DNA of 14,343 bases. It comes from Cloacibacterium sp964530915 (GTDB taxonomy: Bacteria > Bacteroidota > Bacteroidia > Flavobacteriales > Weeksellaceae). The notes beneath the pieces were generated by a model. That model had not been told where the DNA came from. It ran no database searches and saw nothing but the letters and a program-made list of their open reading frames with translations. Every line of letters starts with the position of its first letter. Position 1 is the stretch's first letter. The position numbers and the translations under genes are program-made. Shown in pieces: positions 8,237 through 14,343 of the stretch. The stretch is from assembly GCA_964530915.1 (NCBI GenBank), contig CAZHCK010000063.1:1-14343 (forward strand), read 5' to 3'.

Positions 8237-8569
8237 ATGAGTGAATTGATGCCTTGCCCAAAATGTGGCAGCGAATTTACCTACGAACAAGACAATCTTT
8301 TGGTTTGCAGCCAATGTTTCCATGAGTTTGATCCTGCAGAAGTAGGTGCAGAAGATAAAATTTTCGATAGCAACGGAAATGAATTGCAAAATGGTGATTC
8401 TGTGGTAGTCATTAAAGATTTACCTGTAAAAGGAGCACCAAAACCTGTAAAAGCGGGAACTAAGGTGAAAAACATTAGATTAAGACCAGGTTCTGATCAT
8501 AATATCGATTGTAAAATAGATGGTTTCGGAGCAATGGCATTGAAATCTGAATTCGTGAAGAAAGCTTAA
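8237..8569 (+). CDS. yjdM: Zinc-ribbon protein YjdM (formerly PhnA)
   Basis: This is a 110-residue cytosolic protein matching the YjdM/PhnA family over its full length. An N-terminal zinc ribbon has two CxxC pairs, C7-P-K-C10 and C24-S-Q-C27. The C-terminal domain begins at about residue 43 with DSNGNELQNGDSVVVIKDLPVKG and continues with KVKNIRLRPGSDHNIDCKIDGFGAMALKSEFVKK, the conserved block of the family. The old name came from its place near the phosphonate operon of E. coli. It is not phosphonoacetate hydrolase and is not needed for phosphonate use; its biochemical role is unclear. No phn gene is nearby. Own promoter upstream and a strong terminator at 8632-8662. Confidence 0.93.
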   Translation: MSELMPCPKCGSEFTYEQDNLLVCSQCFHEFDPAEVGAEDKIFDSNGNELQNGDSVVVIKDLPVKGAPKPVKAGTKVKNIRLRPGSDHNIDCKIDGFGAMALKSEFVKKA

Positions 8570-8631
8570 TATTTTAAAAAGCGAAGATGAAAATCTCTGA
8601 TTTTCATTAGTGCAATAAATTTTAAAAAATG

Positions 8632-8662
8632 AAACGCAAGGATTTTATCTTTGCGTTTTTTT
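8632..8662 (+). terminator. Intrinsic terminator of yjdM
   Basis: AAACGCAA at 8632-8639 pairs with TTGCGTTT at 8651-8658 around an 11-base loop, and the T-run continues to 8662. It lies about 60 bp past the yjdM stop. Confidence 0.88.
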
Positions 8663-8668
8663 ATGCAT

Positions 8669-8791
8669 AAAAAAAGGAAAGATTTGGCAGGGTTCTTTTC
8701 TAAGACTTTGATTGTTCGCACGAAACGAATCTAATTTCAGTCCATCAAGGCAGAAAGAGAATTAACCAAAAATTTCCTTACGTTTTTCAGG
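8669..8791 (-). ncRNA. Candidate small structured RNA, 6S-Flavo-like
   Basis: The minus strand shows a complete small-RNA unit of about 120 nt. A perfect -7 element (8797-8804) sits just upstream. The two ends pair: 8676-8680 with 8773-8777 and 8683-8687 with 8766-8770, separated by a 2x2 internal loop. Inside are nested stems: 8693-8699 with 8755-8761 (one mismatch), 8708-8712 with 8744-8748, and a small apical hairpin 8714-8717 with 8722-8726. A run of seven U (complement of 8669-8675) follows the closing stem directly. A long, bulged rod closed end to end and finished by a U-tract is the form expected of 6S-type RNAs, which bind RNA polymerase; flavobacteria have their own 6S-Flavo family of similar size. 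The unit with promoter, fold and terminator is what I see; the 6S identity is inferred from architecture and lineage, not from a profile match. Confidence 0.55.
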
Positions 8792-8796
8792 GAAGA

Positions 8797-8804
8797 CAAA
8801 ATTA
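8797..8804 (-). promoter_or_regulatory. -7 promoter element of the candidate small RNA
   Basis: The minus strand reads TAATTTTG, a perfect TAnnTTTG, about 6 bases before the proposed RNA 5' end. There is no open reading frame downstream of it to explain it. No well-spaced -33 TTTG is seen. Confidence 0.5.
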
Positions 8805-8896
8805 ATAAATTTTCTACAAATGGGTAAAAAATTTTTGTGAACTTGCCGATTAATGAAGTTCTAAAATTTTGAAATGATTGTGAATAGCTGAATTTT

Positions 8897-9835
8897 CTAA
8901 ATATTGATTTTAATTTTCACATTTCCTTCTAATCTGTTTTCTGAATACATAATAAGCGGAATATTATGAACTAAAATCTTGTTCCAATAATGGTTTCCTG
9001 CAAATCTGCTTTCTACAATTTGAGCTTCTAAACCATTTTCGGTGAGTTTTACTTGATGTGGGAAGAAATAATTTTTAGAAATGTCTAGTACAGATTTTTC
9101 TTCTTCGGAAATGGTGTTTACTTCGCCTAGAAGTTTTGCGACATAAGCATTATAAGGATTTCTGAAAGTTTCTTCAGCGTTGTCATTTTGAATCAATCTT
9201 CCTTCTTGAAGCACAATGATTTGGTCTGTCCAAGGAAGGATTTCTTGAATTTCGTGAGTAGAAATCATCACAGAAAGTTCATGTTCTTTAGCATAATTAA
9301 ACAAACGCTCTCTCAATTCCATTTTTCTGGAATAATCCAAATTACTGAAAGGTTCGTCTAATAAAAGCAGTTTCGGCATTACAGAAAGCGCTCTCGCAAT
9401 CGCAACTCGCTGTTGCTGACCGCCACTTAAATTTTTTGGCAAAACATGCGCGTAATCTTCTAGTCCAACTACTTGTAAAAGCTCCTGAATTTTTTGCTTT
9501 TTCTCTGAAAGATTGGTGTTAGAAATAAATTTCCCAATATTTTCGGCCACAGTAAGATAAGGCATTAAATCATAATTTTGAGAAACCAACTTCATGCCGA
9601 GTTCGCCTGGGACAATGTTTCCTTTCGGTCCGAAAAGTCTTTCTTCTTCCAGATAAATTTCGCCGCTTTGCCAATCAAACAAACCGTAAATAATATTAAG
9701 AAGAGTAGATTTTCCACAGCCAGATTCGCCAGCCAAAGCAATAATTTTACCTTTTTCTACAGAAAGATTGATATTTCTGAAAAGTAAAGTTCCGGGTTTG
9801 TAACCGAAATATAAGTTTCTAACATTCAAAAGCAT
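8897..9835 (-). CDS. ABC transporter ATP-binding protein with C-terminal TOBE-like tail (orphan)
   Basis: This is a 312-residue cytoplasmic ATPase subunit. All ABC motifs are intact: Walker A GESGCGKST (36-44), Q-loop Gln86, signature LSGGQ (136-140), Walker B LLLLDEP (156-162) and the switch His194 in ISTHE. The region after about residue 235, with YFFPHQVKL and IVESRFAGNHYWNKILV, resembles the TOBE regulatory/substrate-sensing tail of binding-protein-dependent importers of the PotA/FbpC/CysA group. That points to an importer ATPase, but no permease or binding-protein gene is adjacent, so the partner and substrate are unknown. The ATG is at 9833-9835. A TTG two codons upstream belongs to the -7 element. 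The gene is divergent from the YceI gene and convergent with yjdM. Confidence 0.88.
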   Translation of the reverse strand: MLLNVRNLYFGYKPGTLLFRNINLSVEKGKIIALAGESGCGKSTLLNIIYGLFDWQSGEIYLEEERLFGPKGNIVPGELGMKLVSQNYDLMPYLTVAENIGKFISNTNLSEKKQKIQELLQVVGLEDYAHVLPKNLSGGQQQRVAIARALSVMPKLLLLDEPFSNLDYSRKMELRERLFNYAKEHELSVMISTHEIQEILPWTDQIIVLQEGRLIQNDNAEETFRNPYNAYVAKLLGEVNTISEEEKSVLDISKNYFFPHQVKLTENGLEAQIVESRFAGNHYWNKILVHNIPLIMYSENRLEGNVKIKINI

Positions 9836-9838
9836 ATA

Positions 9839-9846
9839 CAAAAATA
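9839..9846 (-). promoter_or_regulatory. -7 promoter element of the ABC ATPase gene
   Basis: The minus strand reads TATTTTTG, a perfect TAnnTTTG, with only 3 nt between its last base and the ATG at 9835. If it is the promoter, the message would be leaderless. Confidence 0.45.
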
Positions 9847-9863
9847 AGCATAATAAAAGAATT

Positions 9864-9896
9864 TTTGAAAATTTGAAGAGAAATTTCTTACTTTAG
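9864..9896 (+). promoter_or_regulatory. Promoter of the YceI lipoprotein gene
   Basis: TTTG at 9864-9867 (-33) and TACTTTAG at 9889-9896 (one mismatch to TAnnTTTG) are 21 nt apart, near the usual spacing. The -7 element ends 30 nt before the ATG. It lies back to back with the ABC ATPase promoter in a 91-bp divergent gap. Confidence 0.45.
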
Positions 9897-9926
9897 CAGA
9901 AGTAAAATGATAAAAAACAGTTAAAA

Positions 9927-10583
9927 ATGAAAAAGAATTTATATAGCGTTTTTGGAGTTTTAGTCCTCTCTTTTCTAGTGATTTCTTGTGGAAAAGATAA
10001 ACCTGTAACCAGTGAAGCCAATGAAGTTTTAACCGAAACTGATGGTGTACTTTACAAAGTAGACACCATGAACAGTAGAATAGAATGGAAAGGTTATAAA
10101 GTGCTAAAGTCTGATCAAACCACACATTTCGGTTCTATAAAATTTGAAAGTGGAGATGTTACCGTAAAAGATGGTAAATTACAATCAGGAAAATTTGTGG
10201 CAGATATTACCACGCTAGAAAATATAGATTTAAAAGATGACCAAGCAATGAAAGCCAAATTGGAAGGTCATCTGAAAAGTGGAGATTTCTTTGAAGTAGA
10301 AAAATTTCCTACCGCTTCTTATGAAATTACCAAAGTAACCGAAAATACAGCTGGAGATTACAACACGCTTTTAGAAGGAAATCTTACGATTAAAGGCATC
10401 ACAAAACCAGTTCAGTTTAAGGCAAATGTAACGGTAGCAGACGGAAATGTAAGCATTGCAAGTGAACCAACAGATATCAACAGAGAAGATTTCGGGTTGA
10501 AATTTGAGCTTCCTCTGGAAAATGGTTTGCTGAATAAAGAAATTAACCTTCAGATTTTGGTAAAAGCTTTAGAAAGCAAGTAA
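9927..10583 (+). CDS. YceI family lipoprotein
   Basis: The product has 218 residues. The signal MKKNLYSVFGVLVLSFLVIS ends at Cys21 in the lipobox VISC, so it should be a lipid-anchored envelope protein. From about residue 41 it is a YceI domain: VDTMNSRIEWKGYKV, then HFGSIKFESGDVTVKDGKL, ADITTLENIDL, HLKSGDFFEVEKFPTASYEI, GNLTIKGITKPVQFKA and INREDFGLKFELP. YceI proteins fold as a lipocalin-like barrel, and characterised members bind a long polyisoprenoid chain. Most YceI proteins are secreted without an anchor; lipoprotein forms are common in Bacteroidetes. The exact ligand is not known. The gene stands alone, ending in a strong terminator at 10623. Confidence 0.92.
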   Translation: MKKNLYSVFGVLVLSFLVISCGKDKPVTSEANEVLTETDGVLYKVDTMNSRIEWKGYKVLKSDQTTHFGSIKFESGDVTVKDGKLQSGKFVADITTLENIDLKDDQAMKAKLEGHLKSGDFFEVEKFPTASYEITKVTENTAGDYNTLLEGNLTIKGITKPVQFKANVTVADGNVSIASEPTDINREDFGLKFELPLENGLLNKEINLQILVKALESK

Positions 10584-10622
10584 TTCTCAAGAGCCAATTA
10601 AAAATAACCAAGTAAAAAATAG

Positions 10623-10651
10623 GAACTCGCAGTTTTGTGAGTTCTTTTTTT
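10623..10651 (+). terminator. Intrinsic terminator of the YceI gene
   Basis: GAACTCGCA (10623-10631) pairs with TGTGAGTTC (10636-10644), 9 bp including one G-T pair, with loop GTTT, followed by seven T. Confidence 0.9.
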
Positions 10652-10684
10652 ATGACTTAAGTTCGGGATTATTCTGTGATGGTT

Positions 10685-10716
10685 TTTGTGGTTAAAAATT
10701 AAAATCCGTATTTTTG
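10685..10716 (+). promoter_or_regulatory. Promoter of pheS (-33 and -7 elements)
   Basis: TTTG at 10685-10688 and TATTTTTG at 10709-10716 are 20 nt apart and both match the Bacteroidetes consensus exactly. This is the best promoter in the window. The -7 element ends 20 nt before the pheS ATG. Confidence 0.72.
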
Positions 10717-10736
10717 CAATTCTATAAAGCAAACCG

Positions 10737-11747
10737 ATGTTAGATAAGATAGATGAGTTATTGAAAGAAGTGCAAGGTTTTACTTCTACTAACAAAGACG
10801 AAATTGAACAATTTCGTATCAAATTCAATGGAAAAAAAGGAATTTTAAATGATTTTTTCGAAAAATTTAAAGAAGTTCCGAATGAACAGAAAAAAGAATT
10901 TGGTCAAAAAATCAATACACTCAAACAAGCCGTAAATACTAAGTTAGAAGAACTGAAAGAAGCTACTTCTAGCCAAATTATTTTAGAAAAAGAAGACCTT
11001 ACGAAACCTGCTTTTCCGTTGGAATTGGGTTCTCGTCATCCTATTAATTTAGTGAAAGGCAGAATTATTGAGATTTTTAAATCTATTGGTTTTGCAGTTT
11101 CTGATGGACCAGAAATAGAAGATGATTGGCACAACTTTACTGCGCTTAATTTACCAGAATATCATCCTGCAAGAGATATGCAAGATACATTCTTCATTGA
11201 GCAAAATCCAGATGTTTTATTAAGAACGCATACTTCTTCGGTGCAGATTCGTCATATGGAAGAAAATCAGCCGCCAATTAGAATTCTTTCTCCGGGTAGA
11301 GTTTTCAGAAATGAAGCTATTTCTTCTCGTTCACACTGTATTTTCCACCAAATAGAAGGTTTATATATTGATGAAAACGTGAGTTTTGCAGATTTGAAGC
11401 AAACTTTACAGTTTTTCACTACAGAACTTTTCGGAAAATCAAAAATCAGAATGAGACCTTCTTATTTCCCTTTTACAGAACCAAGTGCAGAAGTAGATGT
11501 ATATTGGGGACTGAATTCTGAAACCGATTACAGAATTACCAAAGGAACCGGTTGGTTAGAAATTATGGGTTGCGGAATGGTAGATCCAGCCGTTCTTAAA
11601 AATGTAAATATCGATGCTGATAAATACTCTGGTTACGCATTCGGAATGGGAATTGAGAGAATCGTAATGTTGCTTTATCAATTGGGAGACATCAGAATGT
11701 TCTTCGAAAATGATAAGAGAATGCTGGAGCAATTCGGGCATTTATAA
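10737..11747 (+). CDS. pheS: Phenylalanine--tRNA ligase alpha subunit
   Basis: This is the catalytic subunit of the cytosolic (alpha-beta)2 enzyme that charges tRNA-Phe. At 336 residues it has the normal bacterial length. Residues 1-85 are the helical coiled-coil arm that contacts tRNA. The class-II catalytic core follows: GSRHPIN and GFAVSDGPEIEDDWHNF lead into motif 1, RVFRNEAISSRSH and FHQIEGLYID form motif 2, EIMGCGMVDPAVL is the Phe-site region, and GMGIER (303-308) is motif 3. Ala301 occupies the position of the E. coli PheS Ala294 pocket residue, the normal form. The beta-subunit gene pheT does not follow: the gene is closed by a terminator and meets a convergent gene, so the subunits are encoded apart. 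Confidence 0.97.
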   Translation: MLDKIDELLKEVQGFTSTNKDEIEQFRIKFNGKKGILNDFFEKFKEVPNEQKKEFGQKINTLKQAVNTKLEELKEATSSQIILEKEDLTKPAFPLELGSRHPINLVKGRIIEIFKSIGFAVSDGPEIEDDWHNFTALNLPEYHPARDMQDTFFIEQNPDVLLRTHTSSVQIRHMEENQPPIRILSPGRVFRNEAISSRSHCIFHQIEGLYIDENVSFADLKQTLQFFTTELFGKSKIRMRPSYFPFTEPSAEVDVYWGLNSETDYRITKGTGWLEIMGCGMVDPAVLKNVNIDADKYSGYAFGMGIERIVMLLYQLGDIRMFFENDKRMLEQFGHL

Positions 11748-11781
11748 ATTAGAATTTATTATTGAAATTTTCAGAAATGAT

Positions 11782-11820
11782 AAAAAGAAAGCGTTCAAAA
11801 TTTTTTGAACGCTTTTTTAT
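11782..11820. terminator. Bidirectional intrinsic terminator between pheS and the DUF5916 gene
   Basis: Bases 11788-11798 and 11805-11815 are perfect inverted repeats (core GCGTTCAA / TTGAACGC). On the plus strand a T-run follows to 11818. On the minus strand the hairpin is followed by a T-rich tract (complement of 11782-11790), so it can end both converging transcripts. Confidence 0.88.
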
Positions 11821-11822
11821 TT

Positions 11823-14249
11823 TTAAGATTTTTTGAACCAATTTTTTGCTCTGTTGTAATCTAAGAAATAAGTAATTCTGAGCGAAAGATTGTTAATCAT
11901 AGGTTCATTAAACAATCGGTCAAAATTATCTCTCATGCTTAATCTGGCTACATCTAAGAAATTCTCAGCTTGATTTCTGTACAGTAAAGTCAGCTGCGAA
12001 CCTGGCGCAAACCACCAACTGTAGCGTAAATCTAGATTCCATGAATTGAAGGTTCCGTCTTTGTTTTCGGCAAAACTATTGTCTGGATTGAGTTCTCCAT
12101 TATCTTTTAACGTATAAAATTGTCTGTAAGCAACTTCCGAAAAATAATGACGGAAAGTAAGATTAATCGCCATTTTTTCATTAAAAGTATATTGAGAAGA
12201 AACACTGTTTTCCACAGAATTTCTTAATCTTCGGCCAATGAAAATATTCGTGGCATCTTTTCCTACAAATCCAGTTTCATTATTGAAATTAGCATAATTT
12301 AAAGTGTGGAAAATAGAGAAATGGTCATTAAATCGATATCGGGTATTGATTTCTGACATGTACGTAATTCTCTTGTCTTCATTGTATTTATAAAATTCTA
12401 CAAAACCACCGATTTTGAATTTTTTTCTTTCGTCTGTATTGGCAAAAACCCATGGATTATACATTGCCGGAATGAAAAGATATTTTCCGAAGGTTCTCGG
12501 TTCGTAAATGTCATTGGTTCCAAGAGGTTTTACCATCAATCCACCTCCGAAATTGAAAAACTTTTTATTGGTAATTTGTAAATTTTGGTGAATCACGAAA
12601 TCTGCAAATAAATCGGTTTCTAATCTTCTGTTATTATTTACTCTAAGGCTGTAATTCAATTGATTGATATTGCCTTTTGGTTGCAAATAGCGGTAGTTAT
12701 AATTAGCGCTATAATTCACATAATTGGTTTGTCCAGTAAACCCAAGGTCGTTAATATCATAATTTTTATCTCTCAAGAAAACTTCTGCGCCGAATTGATG
12801 CCCTTTAATAATTTGGTTAAAACCAGCATTTCCTTCAAAACCGAATTTTTGTTTTTGATTTTCGAAAACCCAACTTCCTTCTGTGGAACCGAATACTGAA
12901 AATGTATTTTTCTTATTGGTTAAATCTAAGAAAACTCCAGTTGCATTAGCATCTCTGAAATCTCCGCTTCTCATTACATTCGTATTGATTAGCGATACCG
13001 AAGAATTTTCGCGAAATCTTTGGTCTAAAACAAAAACATTATAGTTTGCCAAAGGTTCTGTTACTTCTTTTCTGATTTCGCCAGTATTGATATTTCTGAT
13101 GGAAGCTTCGGTTTTTTCGGTAATGGCATTGAAAAATCCAATTCCTAAGCCTTTCTTTGTTCTTCCTGAAATTTTAGTAGCGTTAAAAAGTTTTACTTTT
13201 TCTGGATTTTCAGCAAATTCTTCGTCGGCTGCAAGATGTGGAAATTTACTCGGGAAACCACCAATTCTTCTGGAATAAAACATATTTCCTTTATTGAAAA
13301 GTTCTGTTCCTTCATTGAAAAACGAACGCTGTTCACTGAATTGTTGTTCAAATGGTCCTAAATTTAGAACGGTAGCATCAAAATTGGTTTGTCCAAAATC
13401 TGGAATTAAAGTGGTATCTAGTGTAAAAGCGTCATTAATTCCATATTTCACATCCATACCTCCATTTACATTGGTTGTGGTTTTTCCCTCAAAATAATTT
13501 ACATAGCTCGAAAAATAGGGAAGGAATGACAATCTGGTAGGCGTTTGTATATTTTCTACACCGTTTAGAATTCCGTCATATAGTAAGAAGCTTCCTTTTT
13601 GGTTATTCACATGATTCCATGTATAAGCGGTTCGCAATCTATTGATTTGTCGGAAAAAATTAATTCCCCATTGTTGTCTTTCGCTTTTAGGAAATCTCAT
13701 CTCGAAATAAGGGATTTTCATTTCTACAGACCAACCGTTTTCTAAAATTTTCACGCCAGAATACCAAATTCCGTTCCATGAAAAATCTTCGCCATTTTGA
13801 TTGGTAATTTTGCTATCTGCTTGTACACCTGCTGCAGTTACAAAGAGTTCTAAACTCTGTTGTTTATCATTGTATCCATTAATAAAAAGTACGAAGAAAT
13901 CATCATTTCCTATATTGTCTCTTTCGGTGAGTTCTTTCCCAATTTTAGAAGGTTCTTTGTCATACATCATCGCAGAAACATAAATCCCGGTATCGTCATA
14001 AGCGACTTTTACTTCTGTTTTGAAATCAGGATTTTCAGCTTTACCATTATTAGGTCTTAGCTCTATAAAATCATTGGCAATAGGTGCGTTTTTCCAAATC
14101 TCATCATCAAGAATTCCATCAATCTTTGGCGCTTTTTCTACTCTTACCGCGTTGATGGTTTTCCGGGTAATGTTTTCGGTTTTTTCTTCTTGTGCCGAGG
14201 AAAAACCAACAAAAAGAAAAGTGAATAAGATGATGATTTGAACTTTCAT
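11823..14249 (-). CDS. DUF5916 outer-membrane protein with N-terminal CBM9-like domain
   Basis: The product has 808 residues. The signal peptide MKVQIIILFTFLFVGFSSAQ fixes the ATG at 14247-14249; a TTG extension to 14279 adds ten residues ahead of the signal and is unlikely. Residues of roughly 30-200 form a CBM9-like (DOMON-type) sandwich: KIDGILDDEIWKNAP, KVAYDDTGIYVSAMMYD, DDFFVLFING and NGWSVEMKIPYFEMRFP. The remainder is the DUF5916 region (DFGQTNFDATVLNLGPFEQQFSEQRSFFNEGTELF, FYSRRIGG), continuing as many alternating amphipathic strands such as NYSANYNYRYLQ and WNLDLRYSWWFAPGSQLTLLYR that suggest a large outer-membrane barrel. Family function is unknown; the CBM9-like module hints at carbohydrate or other ligand binding, but no SusCD-type partner is next to it. 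I see no perfect -7 element before it; ATTTTTTG at 14277-14284 is the nearest. Confidence 0.88.
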   Translation of the reverse strand: MKVQIIILFTFLFVGFSSAQEEKTENITRKTINAVRVEKAPKIDGILDDEIWKNAPIANDFIELRPNNGKAENPDFKTEVKVAYDDTGIYVSAMMYDKEPSKIGKELTERDNIGNDDFFVLFINGYNDKQQSLELFVTAAGVQADSKITNQNGEDFSWNGIWYSGVKILENGWSVEMKIPYFEMRFPKSERQQWGINFFRQINRLRTAYTWNHVNNQKGSFLLYDGILNGVENIQTPTRLSFLPYFSSYVNYFEGKTTTNVNGGMDVKYGINDAFTLDTTLIPDFGQTNFDATVLNLGPFEQQFSEQRSFFNEGTELFNKGNMFYSRRIGGFPSKFPHLAADEEFAENPEKVKLFNATKISGRTKKGLGIGFFNAITEKTEASIRNINTGEIRKEVTEPLANYNVFVLDQRFRENSSVSLINTNVMRSGDFRDANATGVFLDLTNKKNTFSVFGSTEGSWVFENQKQKFGFEGNAGFNQIIKGHQFGAEVFLRDKNYDINDLGFTGQTNYVNYSANYNYRYLQPKGNINQLNYSLRVNNNRRLETDLFADFVIHQNLQITNKKFFNFGGGLMVKPLGTNDIYEPRTFGKYLFIPAMYNPWVFANTDERKKFKIGGFVEFYKYNEDKRITYMSEINTRYRFNDHFSIFHTLNYANFNNETGFVGKDATNIFIGRRLRNSVENSVSSQYTFNEKMAINLTFRHYFSEVAYRQFYTLKDNGELNPDNSFAENKDGTFNSWNLDLRYSWWFAPGSQLTLLYRNQAENFLDVARLSMRDNFDRLFNEPMINNLSLRITYFLDYNRAKNWFKKS

Positions 14250-14343
14250 GTATTTTTTATTTAAAGAAATTAGTTGCAAAAAATTTTCATTTGTTTCAAT
14301 TAGAACAACTAATCTTTTAGTTTTATTACATTAAGCACAAAAA

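Larger units (their letters stand above)
8570..8896. other. 327-bp intergenic region between convergent yjdM and the ABC ATPase gene
   Basis: I see no convincing protein gene here. From left to right it holds a 9-bp stem with a 3-base loop (8587-8595 / 8599-8607, no T-run), the yjdM terminator (8632-8662), a candidate minus-strand small RNA (about 8669-8791) with a -7 element at 8797-8804, and a weak inverted repeat (GAACTT 8839-8844 / AAGTTC 8856-8861). On the minus strand this last repeat is followed after a few bases by a T-run and could end the ABC ATPase transcript. Confidence 0.7.

Noticed and set aside
8195..8475. Minus-strand open frames of about 64 codons across yjdM.
   Set aside because: They lie antisense to a clearly conserved gene, lack a recognisable domain and are shadows of its codon pattern.
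8587..8610. A 9-bp stem with a 3-base loop just after yjdM that also reads as a seven-codon ORF (ATG ... TAG).
   Set aside because: No T-run follows, the real terminator is 25 bp further on, and a seven-codon ORF coinciding with an inverted repeat is most likely chance in such AT-rich DNA.
8570..8896. The 327-bp gap examined for a decayed gene or insertion-sequence remnant.
   Set aside because: No frame shows a conserved motif, and no terminal inverted repeats with target duplications are visible; the small-RNA reading explains the structured part better.
9826..10125. A 99-codon minus-strand frame over the YceI gene start.
   Set aside because: It covers the promoters and signal peptide of a well-supported gene on the other strand and its translation resembles no family.

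Overview
The window looks like a chromosomal segment of a flavobacterium, probably of the Chryseobacterium/Cloacibacterium type (inference). The DNA is strongly AT-rich. Most genes are preceded by the Bacteroidetes-type -7 promoter element TAnnTTTG rather than by a clear Shine-Dalgarno sequence. The protein families (DUF5916 outer-membrane protein, YceI lipoprotein, MdtD/HsrA-like exporter, SSS symporter) are typical of the group.

Layout. Bases 1-345 (-) hold the start of an AbiH-family phage-defence gene broken by an in-frame TAA. Then, all on the minus strand, come a sodium:solute symporter (426-1982), a DHA2-type drug exporter (2053-3450), glutamine-dependent asparagine synthetase asnB (3617-5287), an RsmB-type rRNA cytosine-5 methyltransferase (5536-6738) and a small lipoprotein (6856-7359). 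On the plus strand follow a secreted, probable outer-membrane protein (7469-8212) and the zinc-ribbon protein YjdM/PhnA (8237-8569). The 327-bp gap 8570-8896 holds the yjdM terminator and, on the minus strand, a well-supported candidate small structured RNA of the 6S-Flavo type. Next are an orphan ABC ATPase with a TOBE-like tail (8897-9835, -), divergent from a YceI lipoprotein (9927-10583, +), then pheS (10737-11747, +), which converges through a shared bidirectional terminator on a DUF5916 outer-membrane protein (11823-14249, -).

Most genes appear to be single transcription units: nine have a recognisable promoter and six intrinsic terminators are visible. There is no long operon, so the genes do not form a pathway; this is mainly a housekeeping/envelope region. 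The left edge may be an accessory defence locus. The two most notable items are the probable small RNA with its face-to-face U-tracts and the interrupted AbiH gene. I see no tRNA, rRNA, CRISPR array or insertion sequence.
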